From: Desulfobulbaceae bacterium BRH_c16a
Lineage (GTDB): Bacteria > Desulfobacterota > Desulfobulbia > Desulfobulbales > Desulfocapsaceae
Direction: 5' to 3'
DNA: 64,000 nt
Assembly: GCA_000961725.1 (NCBI GenBank)
Contig: LADS01000044.1
Coordinates: 1 to 64,000, forward strand
The position numbers and the translations under genes were made by a program. Shown here piece after piece: positions 44,383-52,032 of the stretch. The notes beneath the pieces are model-generated. The model had not been told where the DNA came from. It searched no databases and worked only from the letters and a program-made list of their open reading frames with translations. Position 1 is the stretch's first letter, and the number at the start of each line of letters is the position of its first letter.

Positions 44383-45341
44383 CAGGCCAGATAATAATAA
44401 AACACCGCCACCAGGATGATGCAAAGAGCCCTCGCTGTCTGGCTCACCCCGATCAGCTGCAGGGCCAGTCGCGGCGAGTAGATCCCGGTGTAATAGGGCA
44501 GCTGGTGGCGAATCGCCCTGATCGGCGTCGAGAGGATATTGCCGACCAGAAGGGCTAAAACCACCTCCTTGGTGGTGAGACTGTTTTCGGCAAGAAGAAC
44601 GCTCGCCGCAGCAAGACCTGCGGAAAACTCGGCGGTGACATGCAGGATGACAATGCCGAGGCTCTGCGGATTGAGCCAGGACAGAAACCATGCCTTGGTG
44701 GCAAGGTACTCTTCAAGCCGGGTAAATAGACCATATTTGTTGAAAAGAAAAAAGAGGATATAGACCGGGATCATGAACAGCAAAATCTTGCCGATCCGTT
44801 TTTTCAAGCGCTTGATGCTTTTGGTGAAGGCGTTTCGCCAGGTTGTTTTCGCCTTGCCGGGCACGGCAATAAAGGTGGATTCGGCGCCGGCCGGCAGGAA
44901 CAGCCTGCCGATGCCGACAACCAGGAGTGTCTGAAGGAGGGCGGCCGCAAAGGTCAGACCGACATAAAAAAAAGCGCCGAATTTAATCATCGGGGCGGTA
45001 AGGAAAAAGACCGTCGGCAGATGGAGGAAAAACCGGGGTAACGCATTGAAGAGGTTGGCCAGGTACAGCTCGGTCCTGCTCAACTGCCCTTTGTCAAAGG
45101 CCTCGGCGAGCATGGTATTTGACGAGACTCCCGAAATAAAGGCCACGGTAAAGCTTGCCCCGGTGACCGATGACAGCCGGCCCGCTTTAAGGAGGGGGCG
45201 CACCAGGCCGGCCAGCTTATGGGTCCAGTTCAGGCTTTCGATAAAATTGGCGATGAAGAGGCCAAGAGTAATGAACAAGGTGAGTCTGGCGATCGGCAGG
45301 ATGATCTGCGGCCAGATCTGGGTTATGAGCTCCTGTTCCAT
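44382..45341 (-). CDS. nucleoside-recognition (gate) domain membrane protein
   Basis: A 319-residue membrane protein with eight or so hydrophobic segments, resembling the gate/nucleoside-recognition domain family (for example VTGASFTVAFISGVSSNTML and the C-terminal LLVGNILSTPIRAIRHQLPY). Family members are found in transporters and spore-maturation proteins; their substrates are mostly unknown. It is the first gene of the corrinoid operon, coupled to btuC by a TGATG overlap, with AAGG just upstream of its ATG. A part in corrinoid or cobalt traffic is inferred from position only. Confidence 0.75.
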   Translation of the reverse strand: MEQELITQIWPQIILPIARLTLFITLGLFIANFIESLNWTHKLAGLVRPLLKAGRLSSVTGASFTVAFISGVSSNTMLAEAFDKGQLSRTELYLANLFNALPRFFLHLPTVFFLTAPMIKFGAFFYVGLTFAAALLQTLLVVGIGRLFLPAGAESTFIAVPGKAKTTWRNAFTKSIKRLKKRIGKILLFMIPVYILFFLFNKYGLFTRLEEYLATKAWFLSWLNPQSLGIVILHVTAEFSAGLAAASVLLAENSLTTKEVVLALLVGNILSTPIRAIRHQLPYYTGIYSPRLALQLIGVSQTARALCIILVAVFYYYLA

Positions 45342-45542
45342 GTGCCTTGTGTCATGTTTCCGGTTATCCTCCGCCCGCCAACGACCTTTTACAGGCGTTT
45401 CCGAAGAGAATCGATCAGGTCATTTCCAGGCGATAGTACACCTCATGAACAAGAAAGCAAACAGATATTCCTGCGGATCTGTCCGGTATGGCGGCTTGAT
45501 GCCTTCCACTGACATGGAGGATTGTAAGGCGGCAGAAAAGAG

Positions 45543-45571
45543 TTGACTTTATCTGATGCCGGGAGTTAATG
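45543..45571 (+). promoter_or_regulatory. promoter of the riboswitch-cbiK transcript
   Basis: TTGACT at 45543-45548 and TTAATG at 45566-45571 are 17 bp apart. Transcription would begin about 45578, just before the riboswitch aptamer at 45582. Confidence 0.6.
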
Positions 45572-45581
45572 TGCGACCTAC

Positions 45582-45742
45582 ATTTCAGGTGCTTTTTTCA
45601 ACAAAAGCTCAAAAGGGAACCTCGTGTAAGTCGAGGACGGGCCCGCCGCTGTAACCGGGTACAGATTTCACGTATCGCCACTGGGACATTGTCCTGGGAA
45701 GGTGTGGAAGATGGACGATCCGGGAGTCAGAAGACCTGCCTG
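45582..45742 (+). promoter_or_regulatory. cobalamin riboswitch
   Basis: The aptamer is recognisable in order. The 5' TTCAGGTGC strand is followed by AAAAGGGAA near 45612-45620, then the B12-box core ACGGGCCCGCCGCTGTAA at about 45636-45655. GGGAAGGTG follows, and the 3' strand GAGTCAGAAGACCTGCCTGA ends near 45742. It senses adenosylcobalamin. An intrinsic terminator at 45804-45835 lies between it and cbiK, so high cobalamin should stop transcription of cbiK and cbiL. Confidence 0.93.
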
Positions 45743-45803
45743 AGATGACGGTACCGGCTATCCCGTGGAAAGGATGCTCATCGATACGAGGAAAACAGGG
45801 CTC

Positions 45804-45835
45804 CCCGGATCATATAAAATGATTCGGGTTTTTTT
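45804..45835 (+). terminator. intrinsic terminator of the cobalamin riboswitch
   Basis: A 10-bp stem (45804-45813 with 45819-45828, one G-T pair) with a 5-base loop is followed by seven T. It sits between the aptamer and the cbiK ribosome site and is the likely expression platform. Confidence 0.85.
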
Positions 45836-45883
45836 GTTTTTATTCTCCGGATCAGGTTTTTTTAATCCAAGGAGGATATCCCC

Positions 45884-46867
45884 ATGTTACAAAATGTCGG
45901 CACAGTTGTTCTGCTCACCGTCTTTTTCCTGATGACTGCCGGCACGGCAGTTGGCTCCGGAACCGCACCGGCGGAAGCGAAAACAGCGATACTTCTTGCC
46001 AGTTTCGGCACCACCGTGCCGTCAGCCGTCAAAGCTCTCGACAATATCACCACCCAGGTCAGAAAAGCCTATCCCGGTACCGAAGTACGCATCACCTTTA
46101 CCTCAAACATGGTCCGCTCGGTATGGAAGAAGCGGCGGGACGAGGCGCAGAAGTGGCTGGATCAAGGCGTTCCCGCCGAAATTCTCGGCGTGAAAAATAT
46201 CATCCAGGCAATGGGTGATCTGCAGGAGGACGGTTATCGCAATATCGTCGTCCAGCCCATCCACATGTTCTTTATGGAGCAGTCCCACGATCTCAGCAAC
46301 TACGTAGGCGCCATCGGTTCGATCAGGACCCTCAAGCCGAAGTGGCGGCCATTTAACGCCGTTGTCATGGGCCGTCCGGCCCTTGGCATGCCAGGCGACA
46401 CCTACAGCTATCACGACGATGTCGACCGGGTAGTAAAAACAATGGCAGGCGACGCCGAGATGGCCGGAAAGGAAGGGGCCATCCTGGTGTACATGGGGCA
46501 TGGCAACGAGACCTGGTCGACGGGTGTTTATGCGGAGACCGAGAAAAAGATGCGGCTCGCTTATCCCGAGGTCGAGACTTTCGTCGGCGTGGTTGAAGGG
46601 ACTCCCTCTCTCGACGATCTGATGGAAAGGCTGAAGAACGCAAAATCGAAGAAGATTGTGCTGCGGCCATTTATGATTACGGCCGGAGATCATGCTCTCA
46701 ACGATATGGCCGGCGATGACAAGGATTCCTGGAAATCGCTTCTCAGTGCGGCAGGTTTTTCGGTACATCCCATCCTTGTAGGAATGGGTTCGAACGATGC
46801 CTTTGCCTCCCTGTTCGTCGAGAATATCGCCGATGCCGCCAGGGAAAGAGGTATTGCTCTGAAGTGA
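45884..46867 (+). CDS. cbiK: sirohydrochlorin cobaltochelatase, exported form
   Basis: A 327-residue chelatase that inserts Co2+ into sirohydrochlorin, the entry step to cobalt-precorrins. An N-terminal signal peptide (about 1-25, LLTVFFLMTAGTAVG) points to the periplasm, as in the CbiKP type of Desulfovibrio. Core motifs are ILLASFGTTVPSAVKAL, a His in VVQPIHMFFMEQSHDL and YMGHGNETWS, and FMITAGDHALNDM, supplying the metal-binding His residues. AAGGAGG lies 8 bases before the ATG. Expression is under the cobalamin riboswitch. Length fits the exported type. Confidence 0.92.
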   Translation: MLQNVGTVVLLTVFFLMTAGTAVGSGTAPAEAKTAILLASFGTTVPSAVKALDNITTQVRKAYPGTEVRITFTSNMVRSVWKKRRDEAQKWLDQGVPAEILGVKNIIQAMGDLQEDGYRNIVVQPIHMFFMEQSHDLSNYVGAIGSIRTLKPKWRPFNAVVMGRPALGMPGDTYSYHDDVDRVVKTMAGDAEMAGKEGAILVYMGHGNETWSTGVYAETEKKMRLAYPEVETFVGVVEGTPSLDDLMERLKNAKSKKIVLRPFMITAGDHALNDMAGDDKDSWKSLLSAAGFSVHPILVGMGSNDAFASLFVENIADAARERGIALK

Positions 46868-46976
46868 AAGGACCGGCGAGAGTAGCCGGCCGATTACGGT
46901 AAGGTTGGTGGGTGGTCGGGAAAGTGCAGCCTGTGTCACCCTTATTAAGCAGACAAATTCAGGTGGAAGGTGGATG

Positions 46977-47702
46977 ATGCAAGGGACGTTTTATGTGGTT
47001 GGCGTGGGCCCCGGAGATCCGCAGCTCATGACATTGAAAGCTGCCGGTATCCTGGAAAAATGCGAGGTCTGGTTTGTCCCTTCGGCCTTTGAAAACGGCG
47101 GCAGTATGGCCCTCAAGATAGCCTCCGGTGCCGTCGACCGGGAAGGCAAGACCATACTCAGTCATCGTTTTCCCATGAAACAGGTGCACCGGGGTAAATT
47201 ACCCGATCCGGAAGTGAAAACCGCCTGGCAGGAGGCGGCAAAGACAATAATGGCGTGCCTGGAAGAAGGCCGCGATGTTGTTTTTCCCACTCTTGGCGAT
47301 CCGGCGATTTATTCCACCGGCTTTTATGTCTGTGAAACGCTGCAGGAGTATGGTTCTCCCTTTCATGTCGAGATTGTCCCGGGTGTTTCTGCGGTTGGCG
47401 CCTCCTCTGCCGCCTCGGCTGTGCCGCTCTGCCTGGGTGACGAACGGCTGGTGGTCGTTCCGGCAACTTTTGAAAATGATCGGATCCGCGAACTGCTCAA
47501 CCTCTGCGATGTTGCGGTGTTTATGAAAGTCCACAAGGTTATGCCGCGGCTGGTCGGTCTGCTGGAGGAACTGGGCCTTGTCGAAAATGCCGTTCTGGTC
47601 GAACGCTGCAGTCTGGAAGACCAGAAAATCTGGACAGATGTGCGCGAGGCGGTAAATCGGGAGATTCATTATTTTTCGACAATGGTGGTTCGGAAGGTGT
47701 GA
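46977..47702 (+). CDS. cbiL: cobalt-precorrin-2 C20-methyltransferase
   Basis: A 241-residue tetrapyrrole methylase that methylates C20. Signatures are FYVVGVGPGDPQLMTLKA at the N-terminus, VVFPTLGDPAIYSTGFYV and IVPGVSAVGASSAASAV. Two adjacent ATGs (46974, 46977) are possible; AAGG 6 bases upstream favours the second. It follows cbiK by 109 bp on the riboswitch-controlled strand, opposite to the other cbi genes. Its 3' end abuts a glycosyltransferase remnant. Confidence 0.92.
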   Translation: MQGTFYVVGVGPGDPQLMTLKAAGILEKCEVWFVPSAFENGGSMALKIASGAVDREGKTILSHRFPMKQVHRGKLPDPEVKTAWQEAAKTIMACLEEGRDVVFPTLGDPAIYSTGFYVCETLQEYGSPFHVEIVPGVSAVGASSAASAVPLCLGDERLVVVPATFENDRIRELLNLCDVAVFMKVHKVMPRLVGLLEELGLVENAVLVERCSLEDQKIWTDVREAVNREIHYFSTMVVRKV

Positions 47703-47729
47703 GGCGGGCGCAAGTGGTGAGGGTGAGCA

Positions 47730-47923
47730 TGCGATTCTTTAAGGTCGTATGCTAATCCTAAGCGGTTTCCGCGATACCAGTGATAGACATACACCCCTTC
47801 CATTATATAAACCTTGCGGCCGGCCTCGATCAATCTGCAGCACATTTCATTATCCACGCCTAGAAATCCATCTTTGAAATGGAACTCATTCCAAATTAAG
47901 CCAGTCCCAGATTTTTTGTGTTA
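47730..47923 (-). pseudogene. family 2 glycosyltransferase, C-terminal remnant
   Basis: A minus-strand frame without a start reads IWNEFHFKDGFLGVDNEMC, then CRLIEAGRKVYIMEGVYVYH and WYRGN. This is the typical closing part of GT-A/GT2 glycosyltransferases (the GVDN...C-RRL...VYHWYRG motif). An in-frame stop lies just upstream and nothing of the nucleotide-sugar domain remains. The tail overlaps the end of cbiL. It is a leftover from a former neighbour, not a working gene. Confidence 0.6.
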
Positions 47924-48249
47924 TTGGAAGCATAAGGAATGTGAGTATAGATCATGCTTAACTCTCTGCATAAGCTGTGTCGACAGGTTCACTCTCTGGA
48001 TGCAAATATATAACAGGCAAAACACAAAAACCAATTTGAATCCAAAGCTTATATTTTGATTCATCTTTTTTAGACACCTTGACTAAATAGAAAAACCGCA
48101 TAGAATTTAAGTTAAAAAAAAGTAAATGAAGCGAAAAAAGTGAGGAACGAAACGATTGCTTGTAAATGTTATGCTTCAATATTTAATAAAATGTTATTGA
48201 TATTTCCTTTGATCGGAGGGCTAACGGTAACTTTAAAAGGAGAACTGAA
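47924..48249. other. AT-rich intergenic region
   Basis: About 325 bp of AT-rich sequence with no supported frame or RNA. It should hold the promoter of the SYLF-domain gene; AAAAGGAG lies just before that gene's ATG. Confidence 0.4.
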
Positions 48250-48828
48250 ATGAAAAAAACACCGATTTTTTTAATGGTCGCGTTACTACTTGCGATATGG
48301 GCGAAAGTCGCGGTCGCTGCTGAAGCAGCCGATTATTCGAGTACTATAGAGGTGTTTCGGAGTTCGCCGGTTGTTGAAAAATTCTTTGATAATTCCTACG
48401 GCTACGCCGTCTTTCCTTTGATTGGCAGGGCGGGATTCGTAGTCGGCGGTTCTTATGGCGAAGGGCAGGTCTACCGAGGCGGCGCCGTAACGGGCAAAAC
48501 AAAAGTTATTAAAGGTTCGATCGGATTCCAGGCAGGTGCCGAAGCTTTCAGTGAAATCATCTTCTTTCAGGATAAGAGGGCTTATGATGAGTTTACCAGC
48601 GGCAATTTCGAGTTTGGTGCCACTGCCCAGGCGGTAGTCATAACGGCAGGAGCGCAGGCTCAGGTCGGAACGACAGGCACCGGTGCCGGCGCCAGCGCCG
48701 GACCCAGGACCGGGGTTCAGGCGGATGTCGATTATGTTAAAGGCATGGCAACCTTCGTACACGCCAAGGGCGGCCTCATGTACGAACTTTCCGTCGGCGG
48801 CCAGAAGTTTACCTTTGAACCTCTATAA
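48250..48828 (+). CDS. exported SYLF/Ysc84-domain protein
   Basis: A 192-residue protein with a cleavable signal peptide (about 1-23, IFLMVALLLAIWAKVAVAA). A SYLF/Ysc84-like domain follows: FFDNSYGYAVFPLIGRAGFV, VGGSYGEGQVYRGG, GSIGFQAGAEAFSEIIFFQD and, near the end, GGLMYELSVGGQKF. SYLF domains bind lipids in eukaryotes; the bacterial role is unknown. A glycine/alanine-rich insertion (TTGTGAGASAGPRTG) separates two halves. AAAAGGAG precedes the ATG. It is monocistronic. Confidence 0.85.
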   Translation: MKKTPIFLMVALLLAIWAKVAVAAEAADYSSTIEVFRSSPVVEKFFDNSYGYAVFPLIGRAGFVVGGSYGEGQVYRGGAVTGKTKVIKGSIGFQAGAEAFSEIIFFQDKRAYDEFTSGNFEFGATAQAVVITAGAQAQVGTTGTGAGASAGPRTGVQADVDYVKGMATFVHAKGGLMYELSVGGQKFTFEPL

Positions 48829-48853
48829 GGTCTGAGGATCGTAAGGTTTGAGG

Positions 48854-48896
48854 ATCGGTGGCGTAATGGGCAAAAGCCCGGCATTTCGCCACCGAT
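48854..48896. repeat. inverted repeat between convergent genes
   Basis: Arms of 10 bp (48854-48863 and 48887-48896, perfect) enclose a shorter GGGC/GCCC stem. It probably serves as a stem-loop terminator or mRNA end for the SYLF gene. The T-run is weak. Confidence 0.5.
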
Positions 48897-48914
48897 AGAT
48901 GAGCTGTTAATTTT

Positions 48915-49013
48915 CTACTTGTTCTTTTTTTCCTGTTTGGCTTGCTTCTTTTCTTTTGCAGTTTTTTGCGGCTTCTTCTTCTCGGCTTTTTTAGTATCCT
49001 GTGATTTCGACAT
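48915..49013 (-). CDS. lysine-rich 32-residue miniprotein
   Basis: A 32-codon frame starting MSKSQDTKKAEKKKPQKT, with about 45 percent lysine and no hydrophobic core. A perfect AAGGAGG lies 7 bases upstream of the ATG, strong support for translation. Similar short K-rich proteins with this KKPxKTxKEKK pattern occur in many proteobacteria without known function. It may bind nucleic acid by charge. It is convergent with the SYLF gene. Confidence 0.6.
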   Translation of the reverse strand: MSKSQDTKKAEKKKPQKTAKEKKQAKQEKKNK

Positions 49014-49218
49014 GTGGCTTCCTCCTTAGTGTAAGCTCATTTTTTTAAAATAATATCATTTATCGCCATCCAATAAAACAAGTTCGATGGACTCCGTCTG
49101 ATAAATAATCATGCTTCCTGCGGACTCGTTGTACCAAATTTGGGTGTCTCGTCAAGAGAGATTCGTTTGCCGGCAGAGCTTGATGGAAGCCGATGGCGGG
49201 AGGTAATCGGAGCGATCT

Positions 49219-49243
49219 GGCCGCAAGTAGAATTCTTGCGGCC
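49219..49243. repeat. 9-bp inverted repeat
   Basis: Perfect arms at 49219-49227 and 49235-49243 surround a 7-base loop. It lies just after the broken Hsp20 start at 49249-49287. A short T-rich tract follows on the plus strand. Confidence 0.45.
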
Positions 49244-49248
49244 TGCTT

Positions 49249-49287
49249 TTAGAACCAGTTCCATGGTGCAAGTTTTTTGATATCCAT
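49249..49287 (-). pseudogene. Hsp20 N-terminal remnant
   Basis: A perfect ribosome site (GGAGG, 6 bases) precedes an ATG at 49287 that encodes MDIKKLAPWNWF and then TAA. This resembles the start of small heat-shock proteins of Desulfobacterota. No alpha-crystallin domain follows. Immediately upstream on the same strand are two intact hsp20 genes, so this may be a decayed third copy. It is short and the assignment is tentative. Confidence 0.4.
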
Positions 49288-49333
49288 GACTCACCTCCAG
49301 TCTTTGTTGTAGCTGCTGGAATGAAAAGAAGAA

Positions 49334-49364
49334 GCGGGAAAACATCGCAAAGATGGTTTCCCGC
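49334..49364 (-). terminator. terminator after the hsp20 pair
   Basis: A 13-base arm at 49334-49346 pairs with 49352-49364, with one mismatch. On the minus strand a T/C-rich stretch follows. It lies about 65 bp beyond the stop of the second hsp20 gene. Confidence 0.6.
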
Positions 49365-49430
49365 CCTCAATTACTTCAGGTGTTGTAACAGTAAGGAAAT
49401 CATCTCCGTGCAGGGATTTCCTTTCACGCC

Positions 49431-49817
49431 CTAAGAAGTCTTGATTTCAATTCGCCTCGGTTTGGCTGCCTCGGACTTCGGCAGATGGAGGCACAGTACT
49501 CCGTTTTTCAGCTCGGCATTGATTTTGCCGATATCAATGGACTGCGGCACCGAAAATGTCCGTTGATATTCCACGCTTTCAAATTCCTCCCATTGAACAG
49601 CGCCGGCGGTCTCAATCTTCCTGACACCACCAAGGGAGAGCTTGCCGTTATCGACATTGATGGTGATATCATTTTTGTCAACCCCGGGCATGTCGGCGTG
49701 TAACAGGATCTCGGATTCGTTTTCATATATATCGACAAAAGGAGCCACAGCTGGAATCTCGCGGCTTCTTTCCGGCATGGATTCTTCCCTTTTTACCATA
49801 TCTGCTCTGTCACTCAT
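49431..49817 (-). CDS. Hsp20-family small heat-shock protein
   Basis: A 128-residue alpha-crystallin-domain chaperone. A short charged N-terminus is followed by the domain from about residue 25 (PFVDIYENESEILLHADMPG), with the conserved region VEYQRTFSVPQSID and the A-x-x-x-NGVL motif (INAELKNGVLCLHLP). It would bind unfolding proteins and hold them for refolding. It is the second gene of an hsp20 pair, 58 bp after the first, with GGAGG-type ribosome site upstream. Confidence 0.92.
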   Translation of the reverse strand: MSDRADMVKREESMPERSREIPAVAPFVDIYENESEILLHADMPGVDKNDITINVDNGKLSLGGVRKIETAGAVQWEEFESVEYQRTFSVPQSIDIGKINAELKNGVLCLHLPKSEAAKPRRIEIKTS

Positions 49818-49875
49818 TGTAACCTCCTGTAATTCGCATTATACTCTAAACGTTAATGTCTTGTTGTATGATCGA

Positions 49876-50322
49876 TTATCCGATAGAGATCTGTTTCGGT
49901 TTGGCCGTTTCCGCTTTTGGTAGTTTGAGAGTAAGTATCCCATTGGTCAAATGAGCCTCTACTTTGTTAGTATCCACATCTGAAGGTAATGTGACGCTCC
50001 GGGTAAACTCTGTAGTCCCTCTTTCCACTCTCTGCGCGGAATATCCTTCCGGCGCGTCGGACTTGCGTGAACCGCTGATTTCAAGATAATTACCTTGAAC
50101 CTTGATGTTGAGATCTTCCTTGGCGATACCTGGGACCTCGATCAGCATTTTCAGATGATCACCCGAGTCATATAAATTTGCTCTGGGACCACCCTGACTC
50201 ACGTCCCAGATCGATGGAAATACACCTGTTCTCCCAAGCCCAGGATACAACCTGTTCATTCTGTTCTGAAGCAGATCCATGGTGTTAAACATCCTCTCGA
50301 ATTCACTCCATCTCGTCCCCAT
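49876..50322 (-). CDS. Hsp20-family small heat-shock protein
   Basis: A 148-residue alpha-crystallin-domain protein. An N-terminal helical part (WSEFERMFNTMDLLQNRMNRL) is followed by the domain (RANLYDSGDHLKMLIEVPGI) and the ending VEAHLTNGILTLKLPKAE. A GGAGG 6 bases before the ATG and a promoter at 50425-50452 make it the head of the hsp20 operon. It differs from the downstream paralogue in the N-terminal arm, as expected for two-component Hsp20 systems. Confidence 0.93.
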   Translation of the reverse strand: MGTRWSEFERMFNTMDLLQNRMNRLYPGLGRTGVFPSIWDVSQGGPRANLYDSGDHLKMLIEVPGIAKEDLNIKVQGNYLEISGSRKSDAPEGYSAQRVERGTTEFTRSVTLPSDVDTNKVEAHLTNGILTLKLPKAETAKPKQISIG

Positions 50323-50424
50323 AATCGACCTCCATTTTGATTGTATTGGTATGGTTACCTTTGACCCGGCTTACCTCCTCAACCAATTGTTGAGAAAAAA
50401 CGTTGGTTCTCTTTTTATGAGAGG

Positions 50425-50452
50425 ATAATAATTACGAAACAGGTTAAGTCAA
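50425..50452 (-). promoter_or_regulatory. promoter of the hsp20 operon
   Basis: On the minus strand TTGACT (50447-50452) and TATTAT (50425-50430) lie 16 bp apart. This leaves a leader of about 95 bases that contains a small hairpin (CTCAAC with GTTGAG near 50380) before the first hsp20 gene. Confidence 0.55.
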
Positions 50453-50507
50453 TAAGGTATTACCAGGCAGTAGTATTTTATGCTTAATATTACTATTAGT
50501 GTATTAC

Positions 50508-50535
50508 TTGACAAGGTAATTGCTTGAATTATCTT
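50508..50535 (+). promoter_or_regulatory. promoter of cbpA
   Basis: TTGACA at 50508-50513 and TATCTT at 50530-50535 are 16 bp apart on the plus strand, about 55 bp before the cbpA start. It is divergent from the hsp20 promoter. Confidence 0.5.
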
Positions 50536-50594
50536 TAAGAGAGGTTGTTTTTGAGCAAATCTTGTGAGGTGAGCAACCATTAAACGGTGACCGT

Positions 50595-51608
50595 ATGGAG
50601 TTTCAGGATTATTATAAAATTCTCGGTGTGAAAAAGGATGCATCCCAAGCGGATATTCAACGTGCTTATCGCAAACTTGCGCGAAAACTGCATCCTGATG
50701 TCAACAAGGATAAAGATGCGGAGGAAAAGTTCAAAAAGATCAACGAGGCCAATGAGGTCTTGAAGGATCCGGAAAAAAGAAAACTCTATGACGCCTACGG
50801 CAAAAACTGGCAGCAGGGAGGCGGACAGCAGCAGCCGCACTGGAGAGGCAGAGAATCTCAAAGGCCGGAGGCGGAAGGATTTTCTCGGTCATTCCGATTC
50901 GGCAGTGACGGAACTTTCGAGGAAACAGCCGAGTTCAGTGATTTTTTCAACAGTCTCTTCGGCGATCGTTCTTCGGGCAGACAAAGGCCACGGCACGATG
51001 ACGATATGCCGGGCCGATCCCAGGAAGCCGAAATTACCGTTTCTCTCGCCGATGTCTATCACGGTGCGACCAAGGCTATCTCGTTGCAGACATATGAGGC
51101 GGACAGTTATGGTCAGGTACGTCCCGTCGCCAAGACACTGCAGGTCAAAATACCCAAGGGCGTGACCGATGGGGCTGTGATCCGACTTTCCGGGCAAGGC
51201 GAGAAGGGAACAGGCCGGGGAGTGGCAGGCGATTTGCTGCTCCGAATACATATTGCTCCGGATCCTAGATTCAAGGTCGAAGGCCATGATCTTTATACGG
51301 TGATTGCAGTTTCTCCATGGGAGGCGGTTCTCGGAGCAAAAATACCGGTTCAGACGGTCGACGGCACCGTAACCCTGGCTATACCGAAAAGATCGCAAAA
51401 CGGCAAAAAACTGCGCCTGCGCGGCAAAGGTATTCCGACACGCAGCGGCCCGCCCGGGGATATCATTGTTGAACTGGAGATTAAAATACCTCATCATATG
51501 TCCCACGAAGAAGAGCAGTTATTCAGGGAATTATCCGAAAAGTCGCCATTTGATCCGAGGGGAAAAAATTCTCAGAGGGCAGGAAAAAAATGGGAAAGTA
51601 CGATTTGA
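50595..51608 (+). CDS. cbpA: CbpA-type DnaJ-class co-chaperone
   Basis: A 337-residue class B J-protein. The N-terminal J domain (FQDYYKILGVKKDASQADIQ) has the HPD motif in KLHPDVNK. A Gly/Gln linker and two C-terminal substrate-binding domains follow (VSLADVYHGATKAI; VIAVSPWEAVLGAKIPVQTVDG; LRLRGKGIPTRSGPPGDI). There is no zinc finger. It stimulates DnaK and may bind DNA. Its 3' end overlaps cbpM by 19 bases. The divergent hsp20 operon and downstream J-protein support a stress role. Confidence 0.94.
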   Translation: MEFQDYYKILGVKKDASQADIQRAYRKLARKLHPDVNKDKDAEEKFKKINEANEVLKDPEKRKLYDAYGKNWQQGGGQQQPHWRGRESQRPEAEGFSRSFRFGSDGTFEETAEFSDFFNSLFGDRSSGRQRPRHDDDMPGRSQEAEITVSLADVYHGATKAISLQTYEADSYGQVRPVAKTLQVKIPKGVTDGAVIRLSGQGEKGTGRGVAGDLLLRIHIAPDPRFKVEGHDLYTVIAVSPWEAVLGAKIPVQTVDGTVTLAIPKRSQNGKKLRLRGKGIPTRSGPPGDIIVELEIKIPHHMSHEEEQLFRELSEKSPFDPRGKNSQRAGKKWESTI

Positions 51609-51934
51609 TAATTTATGAGCAGAAATCCAGCAATACTCTGTTGACTATTTATGAAGTCAGCCATTTCGTCGGCCTCCATCCGGATATGATTCGCAGGCTC
51701 TTCATGCTGGGTTTGATCGATCCTCGTGTCGAGGAACCGGACATGCTTTTTGAGGACAGCGTAGTCACCCGGATCGATAAAATTATGCGGTTGAAAAGTG
51801 ATCTCGGGATAAATCTGGCCGGATGCGGCTTGATCCTCGACCTGCTGGACAGAATAGATAGGATCGAAAGAAGACTGCTTTATTATGAACTGAAGTATGA
51901 CGATCTTGAAAAAGGCTTTGCGCGGAAGTTCTAG
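51590..51934 (+). CDS. cbpM: CbpM-type MerR-like modulator of CbpA
   Basis: A 114-residue protein of the MerR-related CbpM family. The helix-turn-helix-like start (LTIYEVSHFVGLHPDMIRRL) and middle helix (GLIDPRVEEPDMLFEDSVVTRI) are followed by a C-terminal coiled coil. In E. coli CbpM binds the J domain of CbpA and inhibits it. It overlaps the cbpA stop, so translation is coupled. The length is close to the E. coli protein. Confidence 0.88.
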   Translation: MGKYDLIIYEQKSSNTLLTIYEVSHFVGLHPDMIRRLFMLGLIDPRVEEPDMLFEDSVVTRIDKIMRLKSDLGINLAGCGLILDLLDRIDRIERRLLYYELKYDDLEKGFARKF

Positions 51935-52032
51935 GTAGCTATTGTAATCCTCCCGTATCCTTGACAAGGTCGCAGGCAATAAAAAACATTGCGGATTATT
52001 CTTGATTGTCATCTTTGTCAGGAGCATCTGTC

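Noticed and set aside
44383..44691. 103-codon N-terminal extension of btuC
   Set aside because: It overlaps the upstream membrane-protein gene and has no hydrophobic or family-like sequence.
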